From: Cladorhizidae sp. MBARI D1340-BT2
Taxonomy: Eukaryota > Porifera > Demospongiae > Poecilosclerida > Cladorhizidae
Assembly (NCBI GenBank): GCA_028752905.1
Contig: JAQNBH010000011.1
Span: 28,672,678 to 28,736,677, forward strand
Reading direction: 5' to 3'
Length of the DNA stretch: 64,000 nt
The first letter of the stretch is position 1, and each line of letters starts with the position of its first letter. Of this stretch, positions 1 through 11,934 are shown piece by piece. Under the pieces are notes generated by a model. The model made no database searches, was not told the origin of the DNA, and saw only the letters and a list, made by a program, of their open reading frames with translations. Made by a program: the position numbers and the translations under genes.

Positions 1-320
1 TTAACCTGCAGAAAGCTCACGAACAAACTGTTGACCTCAAAGTTGACCACACTTATGTTAATAGCCGCATGCATAAACAAACACACAGCTGCTACTTGTA
101 TTCCATTGGATAGTCAATCAACCACATGCATGTATTTTACCTTATATGGTCATGTCCCTGGGGGGAGGCCAGCCTAGTTAAGGGCAGCCTCCCTCTGGAC
201 AGATTATTCGGTCTTGAGTTGTGTCTTGTCGAAGTGAATAAAGTTGTTATTACTAGTTGCCTAAAGCACTAAGTGTGTAAAGCCTTAGCTAGACTGTTAG
301 GGGTGGTGCATACCCTAACA
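1..320 (+). other. Possible LTR-like or transposon-end segment
   Basis: The segment has a G-rich block near 157-170, an AATAAA signal at 237-242 followed by a T-rich stretch, and a perfect 8-bp inverted repeat (TGTTAGGG at 295-302, CCCTAACA at 313-320). A polyadenylation signal just before a TG..CA-type boundary is what an LTR R/U5 end looks like. No coding region, primer-binding site or second copy is visible in the window, so this is inference only. A plain hairpin in spacer DNA would explain it equally well. Confidence 0.22.
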
Positions 321-3077
321 CCATACCATACATATACTTTGGAAGTTGATTGGGATATTGATAAAACATCTGGATAAAGTTTCCATGTTTTGAGTAACAG
401 TCTCAAGTAAATTTTGGCAGACATGCATAATGTTGGTTGTTTCATTATTGTACACCACTTACCATTCTCTCTCACCTAAATATTTTGGCTCAAGAAGAAG
501 TGATAACCAGTCCTCTGATGGCAACTCAAGTAACTGTAAGAAGGATGAAGTTATTGAGGACACACATTCACATTCTGATAGTGCAATGCCTAATCAGAAT
601 CTTGAAGGATCAATCCAAGTGTTTTTCTGTGAACTTGGATCAGTCAGAGGAGCCGACTACTTCAATGAAATGTGAAGGCAAGGAAGATACAGCAGCTTAT
701 ATGTGCAAGGGACATTTGCAGTAGTTAATGACCGGTGGATGATATCATTTCTTGCCAAGAGAAAGATAATTACAGACTGAGTCTATTCATGACTGTTGCT
801 TAGTGGCCCTGAATATGTTGCTCTACTGACCGGACCACTTCCTTTTTCAGTTTGAAACGTTCTTGGTGGCATGATGACTAGAGTTTCCAATTTCATGCAA
901 CTCCTTGTCTCAACTTCGACAGTGATTCATGGAAATCCGTGTTTTCTGTTTTCGATAACAGTCATAATTCTGCCATAGTTGATTCAATTTAATTTTGTTT
1001 GATGTCATTTCTAGTGTTCTCTGATAGGAGGAAGTTAGATTTTTATTTACTGTAGGCAATACCAAGCTATGGTCATTAGAAGATGGGTCTTAATTGGCTT
1101 TTGAGGGTACCATGATTTAATTAACTGGGCTCGAGGAACCAATTCCATTCTGCTCAAATGCTAAATATTCTGCCAGCCTCAGAATCAATTTGAGCCTTTG
1201 ATCCCACCACAGTGGGAAGCTATGACTGTTTCCACAGATGAGGTGCATTTTTAAGTGACCTTGATGTTGCTACGTAACTGTATCTTCTAAGAAAATGTGC
1301 CAATGTAGATATTCAACATATCAGTGGAGAGCACACAGAATAAGGAATAAGTAACAAAATGGTATAAAAATGACCTACACTGAAGTAAGGAAAAAGTTAT
1401 GGTGTTGGCTTGTGGCTTGGCCCGTTCAGTTAGACAACTTCTGCTGGTCTCAGGCAGTTGTTATGTACCAGGAGTGCTGCCTTGCCCACTCTGTGTGTCT
1501 GCCATCTGATGCCAGGCATGCTGCTCAGCCCATGTGGTTATGGTTAGGCTCCTGCCGATGCATGTATGTCCTGATGTCCAACACATTGTGTTCATGGGTA
1601 GTCACCCATTTGGTGCATTGGGTTAGCATGCTACTTGTGCCTTGCAGAGGTACATATATGCAAGATCTGCCTCCTAGTGCAATGGGTTGGTACAAGGCTT
1701 GTGGACTGTTGCATTGAGTTTTACTTGGCTTGCTGTCTGGCTCATCGAGTACTTTGGCTTATTGCATGGAGCATTACCTATTTGCACACTTACTTCCTGG
1801 CTAGTTGGGTTAAGGCACTGCATGTCATGGGCTTATAGTTTATCTAGGCCAATCTGCCACTGCCTGCATATGAGCATGGTAAAACTTCATCACTGCCACT
1901 TGCCTTTGGTGGTGATTGTGCAGCTAACCATCTAACGACAGTCCTAAATCACCACATGATAATTTAGCTAATTCCGCGAGACAATAATGCTTTAAAGTTA
2001 CAATTGCACTAACCTAAACCGCCTACAGATTACTGGGGACAATCAATTCTGGTTAAGTTATCAAACAATACGAGAGAATTAAAATCTGCTTTTGTCAATT
2101 TTGCTATTAGAAAGTAAACAGAAACAAAGTTCCTTCGATCAAGGACAGATTCCAAGAGCCAGGTAATTGGCTAACCCTCTAAAAATAGTTTGACATGGTA
2201 AGGGTTATGATATGCCTTGGCAGGCTGCCTTAGGCCAACCAAATTTGGAGTTGATATACTTTGCTTGATGTCTAGCTCAGTGAATAGGTACGTGGATATT
2301 GCTGACTGTTAATTTGGTGGCTGGCAGCCTACTCTTGTCACATAGGGCGATTGTCTGGCTTGATTCTTGGCATGTGAGGCTTGCTTACTGGGTAGCAGAT
2401 GGGATAGTATATATGGCTAACTTTCTTTGCCATGCAGTTTCATACATGGTTAATGGCTTAGAAAATTAGAAACATACATACTTGTTGCTTAGCTTGGCTT
2501 GATGAGTAGTTCATACAGTTGCAGTGTGGTTTGTTGCATAGAGTCCTCGAAACTTCTCAAACTGGCCACCAAAAGGGTTCTATTCATAACTATGGCCAAT
2601 GTTGGACTATCATGGTGCAAGTATGGCCAATTATACTTATCATGGTGCGAGTGTTGTCAACATCTGGTAAGCAATGTGGTGGAAGGGAAAACTGCAAAAA
2701 CCAGTCAGCACTAAGATTCTAAAATTGCCCAGGATAAAATCTCACCATAATTATGTGAGGAGGGTGAGGGTATTTATTCCACGGTTTTGAATTTTCACAC
2801 TATTTGTCATAACTTTTTTGTTCTCCATTTCTTGTAAGTTATTTTGAGGACAACTGTAGTGCATTTGCTGCTCTTTCTAAACCTAAAGGTTTGTGCATAG
2901 CTACCTCCTAGATCAAGATTTGGTAACTAGATTGCCTCACTTATCTGTGCTTTGAAGTTGAGCTTACATGACTTTCCGTGGTTGGCACAATAACTGATGT
3001 GAAAATGCATTGACAGAATCAACAAATCATCTGTCACAAGGTGCATGCCAGAATCATTGAATTGTTAAGCTACTATC
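321..3077. other. Low-copy DNA without a recognisable gene
   Basis: No conserved protein motif, RNA gene or intact transposon could be recognised on either strand. Short open frames exist. One at 430-675 (+) is rich in Ser, Asn and Asp and might be an old exon. One at 1370-1717 (+) is rich in Trp and Cys, and it comes from a degenerate repetitive stretch (about 1400-1900) using words such as 'cttggc' and 'gcttg'. Neither resembles a family I know. A two-copy 31/30-bp tandem duplication lies at 2591-2651. Confidence 0.5.
2591..2651. repeat. Two-copy 31-bp direct repeat
   Basis: Two adjacent units both start with TATGGCCAAT and end with ATCATGGTGC(A/G)AG, at 2591-2621 and 2622-2651. The middle part has diverged. 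It is a small local duplication with no visible function. Confidence 0.6.
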
Positions 3078-3085
3078 TGCCTGGC

Positions 3086-4499
3086 TAGGCCTTGGCACAT
3101 TATGCTGGCATAAATTTGAGCATAATAGCTCTCCTTTCCACTTGAGCATAATTGCAAAATATTTGGGCATAATGACTCAACAAATGTGCTCAACAAATGT
3201 GATTATTACAAAACATAATTATTACAGTTTTAAGAATTGTTAAACTCTAGCATTACTCCCACTCAACGTAGTCATGAAGCGCAGATTGCTGAGATTGTGT
3301 AAAATGTCTCTCCAAAATTGAAAAAACTCTTTCAGTTGATGCTGAGGATGGCTGAATCAAAATTACTTTGCTGAATCCCTGACTCCACTATGGCAATGTT
3401 CCTTTATTATGCTCCCACCATTCCAAAGGGATCACTTCCCTTGCAAGTACCAGCAGCTAAATAAGATGGTAGTTCTAGCTTCAAATCAATAATGAGATCA
3501 TCTCTGAAGAAAGGCAATGCCTTCAATGTGTCTACTGAAGCAGCAGTGACCTTCCCTTCCCTGGATTGAAAAGGCGAGCACTCTTAAATGCATCCATAAT
3601 TGGTGTAAAATCCTGAAAAACTTCACTTCAAAGTAATGGAAACCCCTTGTACACAGTTGCCAGCACAGCTCATCCAGTACTGCTCCGGCTGCAGTGCAGT
3701 AGCAATCTATTTGCAACGGCAGCTGCATTGGGCCAGTGACGTTGTCATGCCACAGAATCGGACATAAACATTTATGTATGTGTAAGTGTGATATGTGTAA
3801 GTGTTATTATTATTTCCCTGTATCACTCTTAACACTTTGATATCTGTATCACCATTGTATATATAACGGAGTATACTGGTTCATATACCACTTTACCCTA
3901 TTCTACTCTCACGCATCTATTTATAACTGTTACCTTATTTGGTCATATTTTAGTTGCCCGGCTGGAGTCTATTTAAAGTCCCAGCCGAGCCCACGTGATT
4001 CAGTTCTACTCTATACTTATGCTTAACAATTACTAAGATATTCTTAAGGCCTAAGAACCTTGTATCTGGGAAGAAGGGGTAATTGTAGAACTCTGGTGGC
4101 AGCAATTACCGCTTAACTGAAACCGGGTTAGCAACCAAAGCTTAAGGTCGAGGTTGAGCATCCGTTGTGAGCTGATATTTGTAAGACGCGCACAACAGAC
4201 GTACTTGAATTGAATTGCAGCAGTCTCGCCTAGAGCAATAGTATCTGTGTCAGTCTCAGACACTGGTAGTGAAACAGAAGCCATGAAGGCCTGTCAGTCT
4301 GTGCATATATTTAACTCAGTCAGCTGTTTGTTTTGGCCACATGGTAGATCACATGACAAGGTCAAAGGTTAGTTTGCATGAGCATAATGGTTATATTGAG
4401 AGCATAATGATAAGGACTAGGAAGCATAATAATATGGTTCTCAGAGCATAGGAGCATAGCATAATAGCTTAAAAAAATTAGCATATGTGCCAAGGCCTA
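3086..4499 (-). mobile_element. Decayed hAT DNA transposon
   Basis: The ends are inverted copies: TAGGCCTTGGCACAT at 3086-3100 matches the reverse complement of 4485-4499 exactly, and the match goes on with a one-base offset into ATGCT. The flanking 8-mers are TGCCTGGC (3078-3085) and TGTCTGGC (4500-4507), a 7/8 match, which fits the 8-bp target-site duplication of hAT elements. Inside, the minus strand encodes a broken hAT transposase C-terminus (3253-3630). Both subterminal regions carry many copies of the word GCATAATG or its variants. At 1.41 kb the copy is shorter than an autonomous hAT, so much of the transposase gene is missing or unrecognisable. The segment 3730-4300 has no hAT similarity that I can see and may be a later insertion. 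Confidence 0.8.
3253..3630 (-). pseudogene. hAT transposase C-terminal remnant (dimerisation region)
   Basis: Read on the minus strand, the last open stretch contains the hallmark of the hAT C-terminal dimerisation region: ILIQPSSASTERVFSIL, then a QQSALHDYVEWE tail and a TAA stop at 3253-3255. Upstream in the same frame, a single TAG interrupts the conserved 'PLEWWEHNKGTLP..WSQ' block. Further upstream, in shifted frames, are 'AARLFNP'-like (SARLFNPGK) and 'LKLELPSYLA' segments, also in the order expected for hAT transposases. In the intact family this region holds the transposase dimer together, and the catalytic RNase H-like core lies N-terminal to it. I cannot find that core here. At least one nonsense codon and two frameshifts make this a pseudogene. 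The family call rests on motif order read by eye. Confidence 0.85.
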
Positions 4500-4810
4500 T
4501 GTCTGGCTCTATAGTTTTGGTAGATGGCTTGCTGGTTGGAGTGGCAGGTAAATGTTCTAGGCCAGTGCCCTAGTCCATGAAGCATGTCTCTACAACACAA
4601 ATCTAAATAATTTTCCTCCTAGGGTTGCCAATAAAGTTAAATACTGCTGGTTGGTCCAGGTCACAGTTACACAAGGTAAGCCTGCCTCACAATGGCTAAA
4701 GGGTGCTTGGCTGTAGGCATCTGGTACGCAAGACTTGCATTCAATCACTTGCAACTGAATACATGACTTCTTGCGTGGCATATTGGCTGACTGGATGCCT
4801 GACTCTCTAC
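4500..4810. other. Spacer between the hAT remnant and the 34-bp array
   Basis: Unique-looking sequence. A minus-strand open frame (4590-4814) has no recognisable domain. Its Cys-rich composition and position next to the array suggest chance. No other signal was seen. Confidence 0.5.
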
Positions 4811-5460
4811 ACAACCATAGTTAACTGACAATATGGCTCTCAACAAAGCCATAGTTGATTAACAGTTTGGATCTCAACACAGCCATAGTTGACTGACAGT
4901 GTGGCTCTCAACACAGCCATAGTTGACTGACAATATGGCTCTCAATACAGCCATAGTTGACTAACACTATGGCTCTCAACACAGCCATAGTTGACAGACA
5001 GTATGGCTCTCAACATAGCCATAGTTGACTGACAGTATGGCTCTCAACACAGCCATAGTTGGCTGACAATATGGCTCCCAATACAGCCATAGTTGACTGA
5101 CAGTATGGCTCTCAACACAGCCATAGTTGACTGACAGTATGGCTCCCAACACAGCCATAGTTGACTGACAGTATGGCTCTCAACACAGCCATAGTTGACT
5201 GACAGTATGGCTCTCAACACAGCATAGTTGACTAACAGTATGGCTCTCAACACAGCCATAGTTGACTTCAGTATGGCTCTCAACACAGCCATAGTTGACT
5301 GACAGTGACTCTCAACACAGCAAATGTTGACTAGCTCTCAACACAGCCATAGTTGATTACAGTATGGCTCTCAACGTTCTCAACACAGCCATAGTTGACT
5401 GACAGTATGGCTCTCAACACAGCCATAGTTGACTAAATTATGGCTCTCAACGCTCTCAAC
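4811..5460. repeat. 34-bp tandem array
   Basis: About 19 direct copies of a 34-bp unit containing the 20-base core AGTATGGCTCTCAACACAGC followed by CATAGTTGACTGAC. The spacing of 'CATAGTT' is 34 bases through the first half (for example 4816, 4850). Copies near 5300-5460 are disturbed: deletions of CC, shortened spacers, and partial units such as 'AACGTTCTCAAC' and 'AACGCTCTCAAC'. Sequence decay toward the 3' side, next to the 24-bp array, is typical of an array edge. Open frames on the minus strand (4976-5292) simply reflect the repeated unit. Confidence 0.93.
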
Positions 5461-5494
5461 ATGCGCACCAGAGTTCATGAATTCTGGTGTGCAT
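5461..5494. repeat. 34-bp palindrome at the junction of the 34-bp and 24-bp arrays
   Basis: Positions 5461-5477 and 5478-5494 are reverse complements at 15 of 17 pairs, with the centre inside TTCATGAA (5474-5481). The right arm is the start of the first 24-bp unit and the left arm is an inverted piece of the same unit. The 24-bp array therefore begins head-to-head with one inverted partial copy. The mismatched pairs are 5473/5482 and 5465/5490. Confidence 0.88.
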
Positions 5495-7776
5495 CAAGCC
5501 ATGAACTCTGGTGTGCATCAAGCCATGAACTCTGTTGTGTATCAAGCTATGAACTTTGGTCTGTATCAAGCTATATGAACTCTGGTGTGTAGCAAAACAT
5601 GAATTCTGGTGTGTATCAATCTATGAACTCCAGTCTCTATCAAGCTATATGAATTCTGGTGTGTAGCTAGACATGAACTCTGGTGTGCATCAAGCCATGA
5701 ACTCTGGCGGGTATGAAGCTATGAACTCTGGTCTGTATCAAGCTATGAACTCGGGTGTGTAGCAAGTTATGAGGTCTAGTGTGTAGCAGTCATGAACTCT
5801 GTATCAAGCCATGAAGTCTGGCATCTCAAGCCATGAACTCTGGTGTGTTTCAAGCCATGAACTCTGGTGTGCATCAAGCTATGAACTCTGTGTGTATCAA
5901 GCTATTAACTCTGGTGTGCATCAACCCATGAACTCTGGTGTGCATCAAGCCATGAACTCTGGTGTGCATCAAGCCATGAACTCTGGTGTGTAGCAAGCCA
6001 TGAACTCAGGCATGCATCAAGCCAGTAACTCTGGTGGTATCAAGCTATGAATTCTGGTCTGTAGCAAGACATGAACTCTGGTGTGTAGCAGTCATGAACT
6101 CCGTATCAAGCCATGAACTCTAGTGTGCAGCAAGCCTTGAACACTGGTGTGTTAAGCCATGTACTCTGGTGTGTACCAAGCCATGAACACTGGTGTGCAT
6201 CAAGCCAAGAACTCTGGTGTGCAACAAGCATGAACTCTGGTGTGCATCAAACCATGAACTCAGGAGTGCATCAAGCTATGTACAATGGCATGTAGCAAGC
6301 TATGAACTCTGGTGTGTACCAAGCTATGTATGAACTCTGATGTGTAGCAAGACATGAACTCTGGCGTCCAGCAAGCCAAGAACTCCGGGGTGCATCAAGC
6401 CATGAACTCTGGTGTGTATCAAGCTATGAACTCAAGTGTGTAACAAGACATGAACTCTGGTGTGAAGGAGTCATGAATTCTGTATCAAGCCATGAACTCT
6501 GGTGGCTCGAGCCATGAACTCTGGTGTGCATCAAGCCATGAACTTTGGTTTGCATCGAGCCATGAACTCTGGTTTGCATCAAGCCATGAACTCTGGTATG
6601 CATCAAGCCATGAACTCATGGTGTGCATCAAGCCATTAACTCTGGTGTGCATCAACCCATGAACTCTGGTGTGCATCAACCCATGAACTCTGGTGTGCAT
6701 CAAGCCTTGAACTCTGGTGTGTAGCAAGCCATGAACACTGGTGTGCATCAAGACATGTACTTTAGTTTGCATCGAGCCATGAACTCTGGTATGCATCAAG
6801 CCATGAACTCTGGTTTGCATCAAGCCAAGAACTCTTGTGTGCATCATGCCTTGAACTCTGGTGTGCATCAAGCCATGAACACTGGCTTGCATCAAGCATG
6901 AACTTTGGTGTGCATCAAGGCATGAACTGTGGTGGGTATCAAGCTATGAACTCTGGTGTGTAGCAAGCCATGAACACTGGTGTGTGTCAAGCCATGAACT
7001 CTGGTTTGCATCAAGTCATGAACTCTGGTGTGCAGCAAGCCATGAACTATGGTGTGTATCAAGCTATATGAACTCTGGTGTGTAGCAAAACATGAATTCT
7101 GCTGTGTATCAATCAAGCTATGAACTCCAGTCTATACCAAGCTGTATAAATTCTGGTGTGTAGCAAAACATGAACTCTTATGTGCATCAAGCCATGAACT
7201 CTGGCGGGTATCAAGATATTCTAGTCTGTATCAAGCTATGAACTCGTGTGTGTATCAAGTTATGAGGTCTGGTGTGTATCAAGCTATGAACTCTGGAGTG
7301 TAGCAAGACATGAACTCTGGCGTACAGCAAGACATGAACTCCGGCGTGCATCAAGCTATGAAATCTGGTGTGTATCAAGCTATGAACTCTGATGTGCAGC
7401 AAGACATGAACTCTGGTGTGTAGCAGTCATGAACTCTGTAACTAGCCATGAACTATAGGTGTCTCAAGCCATCAACTCTGGTGTACATCAAGCCATGAAC
7501 TCTGGTGTGCATCAAGCCATGAACTTTGGTGTGCATGGAGCCATGAACTATGGTGTGCATGAAGCCATGAACTCTGGTGTGCATCAAGCCATGAACTCTG
7601 GTGTGCATCAAGCCATGAACTCTGGCGTGTATCAAGCCATGAACACTGATGGGTATCAAGCTATGAACTCTGGTGTGTAGCAAGCCTTGAACTCTGGCGT
7701 GCAACAAGCCATGAACTCTGGTGTGCATCAAGCCATGAACTCTGGTTTGTCAAGCCATAAACTCTGGTATGTATAA

Positions 7777-9855
7777 AGCCATGAACTCAGGTGTGCATCA
7801 AGCCATGAACTCTGATGTGCATCTAGCCAAGGACTCTGGTGGGTATCAAGCTATGAACTCTGGTCTGTATATGAACTCTCTGTGTACAAGACATGAACTC
7901 TGGTGTGTATTAAGCTATGAACTCTGGATTGTATCAAAGCTTTATGAACTCTGGTGAGTAGCAAGACATGAACTCTGGTGTGCATCAGCCATGAACTCTG
8001 GTGGATATCAAGCTATGAACTCTGGTCTGTTTCAAGCTATGAACTCTGGTGTGTCACAAGCATTGAAGTCTGGTGCGTAGCTGTCATGAACTGTATCATC
8101 AAGCCATGGACTCTGGTGTCTCAAGCCATGAACCTTGGTGTACATCTAGCCATCAACTCTGGTGTGCAATAAGCCATGAACTTTGGTGTGCATCAAACCA
8201 TGAACTCTGGTGGGTATCAAGCTATGAACTCTGGTGTATAGCAAGCAATGAACTCTGGCGTTCAGCAAGCCATGAACTCTGGCATGCATCAAGCTATGAA
8301 CTCTGGTGTGTATCAAGCTATGAACTATGGTGTGTAGCAAGACATGAACTCTGGTGTGTAGCAGTCATGAAATCTGTATCAATCCATGAATTCTGGTGTT
8401 TAAAGCCATGAGCTCTGGTGTGCATCAAGCCATGAACTTTGTTGTGCATCAAGCCACGAACTCTGGTGTGTACAAAGCGATGAACACTGGTGTGTAGGAA
8501 GCCATGAACTCTGGAGTGCAGCAAGCCATCAACTCTGGTGTGCATCAAGCCATGAACTCTGGTCTGTATCAAGCTATGAACTCTGGTGTGTAGCAAGACA
8601 TTATTAACTTTGATATGTAGCAGTCATGAACTCTGTCTCAAGCCATGAACTCTGGCATGCAGCAAGCCATGAATTCTGGTGTGTCAAGCCATGAACTCTG
8701 GTGTGTAACAACAAGCCATGAATACTGGTATGCATCAAGCCATGAACTCTGGTGTACATCAAACCATGAACACTGGTGTGCATCAAGCTATGAACTCTGA
8801 TGTGTATCAAGCTATGAACTCTGGTCTGTATCAAGTGATATGAACTCTGGTGTGTAGCAAGACATGAACTTTGGTGTGCATCAAGCCATGAACTCTGGTG
8901 GGTATCAGGCTATGAACTCTGGTCTGTATCAAGCTATGAACTCAGGTGTGTAGCAAGCCATGAAGTCTGGTGTGTAGCAGTCATGAACTCTGTTTCAAGC
9001 CATGAACTCTGGTGTCTTAAGCCATGAACTCTGGTGTACAGCAAGCCATGAACTCTGGTGTGCATCAAGCCATGAACTCTGGTGCATCAAGCCATAAACT
9101 CTGGTGTGCATCAATCAATGAACTCTGGTTTTTCTCAAGCTATGAACTCTGGTTGGTATCAAGCAATGAACTTTGGTGTGTAGCAAGCCATGAACTGTGG
9201 TGTGCATCAAGCTACACGTATGAACTCTGGTATGCATCAAGCCATGAACTCTGCTGTGTATCAGGCTATGAACTTTGGTGTGTATCAAGCCATTAACTCT
9301 GGTGTGTTCCAAGCCATTAAATCTGGTGTGCAGCAAGTGATGAACTCTATCAATTCTGGTGTACATCAAGCCATGAACTCTGGTGTGTATCGAGCTATGG
9401 TCTCTGGTGTGTATCAAGCCATGCACTCTGGTGTGTATCAAGCCATGCACTCTGGTGTGTATCAAGCCATGAACTCTGGTGGATATCAAGATATGAACTC
9501 TGGTCTGTATCAAGCTATGAACTCTGGTGTGTAGCAAGACATGAACTCTGATGTGCATCAAGCCATAAACATCATGCCATGAACTCTGGTGTGCATCAAG
9601 GCATGAACTCGGATGTTCATCAAGCAATGAACTCTGGTGTTTATCAAGCTATGAACTCTGGTGAGCATCAAGTCATGAACTCTGGCGTGCATCAAGCTAT
9701 TAAATCTGGTGTGTATCAAGCTATTAACTCTGATGTGCAGCAAGACATGAACTCTGGTGTGTAGCAGTCATGAACTCTGTAACTAGCCATGAACTATAGG
9801 TGTCTCAAGCCATCAACTCTGGTGTACATCAAGCCATGAACTCTGGTGTGCATCA
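7777..9855. repeat. 2,079-bp higher-order copy A in the 24-bp array
   Basis: This segment is followed immediately by a near-identical second copy at an exact offset of 2,079 bases. Equivalent landmarks keep that offset throughout: 7782/9861, 8073/10152, 9024/11103, 9579/11658. A handful of substitutions separate the copies (for example T/A in GTAGC(T/A)GTCATGAACTG at 8083 versus 10162). The left limit is where shared variant units begin. It is a recent tandem duplication of about 87 units. Confidence 0.85.
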
Positions 9856-11934
9856 AGCCATGAACTCAGGTGTGCATCAAGCCATGAACTCTGATGTGCA
9901 TCTAGCCAAGGACTCTGGTGGGTATCAAGCTATGAACTCTGGTCTGTATATGAACTCTCTGTGTACAAGACATGAACTCTGGTGTGTATTAAGCTATGAA
10001 CTCTGGATTGTATCAAAGCTTTATGAACTCTGGTGAGTAGCAAGACATGAACTCTGGTGTGCATCAGCCATGAACTCTGGTGGATATCAAGCTATGAACT
10101 CTGGTCTGTTTCAAGCTATGAACTCTGGTGTGTCACAAGCATTGAAGTCTGGTGCGTAGCAGTCATGAACTGTATCATCAAGCCATGGACTCTGGTGTCT
10201 CAAGCCATGAACCTTGGTGTACATCTAGCCATCAACTCTGGTGTGCAATAAGCCATGAACTTTGGTGTGCATCAAACCATGAACTCTGGTGGGTATCAAG
10301 CTATGAACTTTGGTGTATAGCAAGCAATGAACTCTGGCGTTCAGCAAGCCATGAACTCTGGCATGCATCAAGCTATGAACTCTGGTGTGTATCAAGCTAT
10401 GAACTATGGTGTGTAGCAAGACATGAACTCTGGTGTGTAGCAGTCATGAAATCTGTATCAATCCATGAATTCTGGTGTTTAAAGCCATGAGCTCTGGTGT
10501 GCATCAAGCCATGAACTTTGTTGTGCATCAAGCCACGAACTCTGGTGTGTACAAAGCGATGAACACTGGTGTGTAGGAAGCCATGAACTCTGGAGTGCAG
10601 CAAGCCATCAACTCTGGTGTGCATCAAGCCATGAACTCTGGTCTGTATCAAGCTATGAACTCTGGTGTGTAGCAAGACATTATTAACTTTGATATGTAGC
10701 AGTCATGAACTCTGTCTCAAGCCATGAACTCTGGCATGCAGCAAGCCATGAATTCTGGTGTGTCAAGCCATGAACTCTGGTGTGTAACAACAAGCCATGA
10801 ATACTGGTATGCATCAAGCCATGAACTCTGGTGTACATCAAGCCATGAACACTGGTGTGCATCAAGCTATGAACTCTGGTGTGTATCAAGCTATGAACTC
10901 TGGTCTGTATCAAGTGATATGAACTCTGGTGTGTAGCAAGACATGAACTTTGGTGTGCATCAAGCCATGAACTCTGGTGGGTATCAGGCTATGAACTCTG
11001 GTCTGTATCAAGCTATGAACTCAGGTGTGTAGCAAGCCATGAAGTCTGGTGTGTAGCAGTCATGAACTCTGTTTCAAGCCATGAACTCTGGTGTCTTAAG
11101 CCATGAACTCTGGTGTACAGCAAGCCATGAACTCTGGTGTGCATCAAGCCATGAACTCTGGTGCATCAAGCCATAAACTCTGGTGTGCATCAATCAATGA
11201 ACTCTGGTTTTTCTCAAGCTATGAACTCTGGTTGGTATCAAGCAATGAACTTTGGTGTGTAGCAAGCCATGAACTGTGGTGTGCATCAAGCTACACGTAT
11301 GAACTCTGGTATGCATCAAGCCATGAACTCTGCTGTGTATCAGGCTATGAACTTTGGTGTGTATCAAGCCATTAACTCTGGTGTGTTCCAAGCCATTAAA
11401 TCTGGTGTGCAGCAAGTGATGAACTCTATCAATTCTGGTGTACATCAAGCCATGAACTCTGGTGTGTATCGAGCTATGGTCTCTGGTGTGTATCAAGCCA
11501 TGCACTCTGGTGTGTATCAAGCCATGCACTCTGGTGTGTATCAAGCCATGAACTCTGGTGGATATCAAGATATGAACTCTGGTCTGTATCAAGCTATGAA
11601 CTCTGGTGTGTAGCAAGACATGAACTCTGATGTGCATCAAGCCATAAACATCATGCCATGAACTCTGGTGTGCATCAAGGCATGAACTCGGATGTTCATC
11701 AAGCAATGAACTCTGGTGTTTATCAAGCTATGAACTCTGGTGAGCATCAAGTCATGAACTCTGGCGTGCATCAAGCTATTAAATCTGGTATGTATCAAGC
11801 TATTAACTCTGATGTGCAGCAAGACATGAACTCTGGTGTGTAGCAGTCATGAACTCTGTAACTAGCCATGAACTATAGGTGTCTCAAGCCATCAACTCTG
11901 GTGTACATCAAGCCATGAACTCTGCTGTGCATCA
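9856..11934. repeat. 2,079-bp higher-order copy B in the 24-bp array
   Basis: Second copy of the preceding segment. After 11934 the sequence leaves the duplicated order and continues with units (GGTGTGCATGGAGCC, GGTGTGCATGAAGCC) that resemble 7525-7570 and 13840-13880, so it is spliced into an older arrangement. An older, more diverged relationship of about 6.35 kb also links 6000-6900 with 12350-13290. Confidence 0.85.

Noticed and set aside
1370..1935. Trp/Cys-rich frames near 1.4-1.9 kb as possible small secreted proteins
   Set aside because: Three overlapping frames have the same odd composition and the DNA shows degenerate word repetition, so the frames look like low-complexity artefacts.
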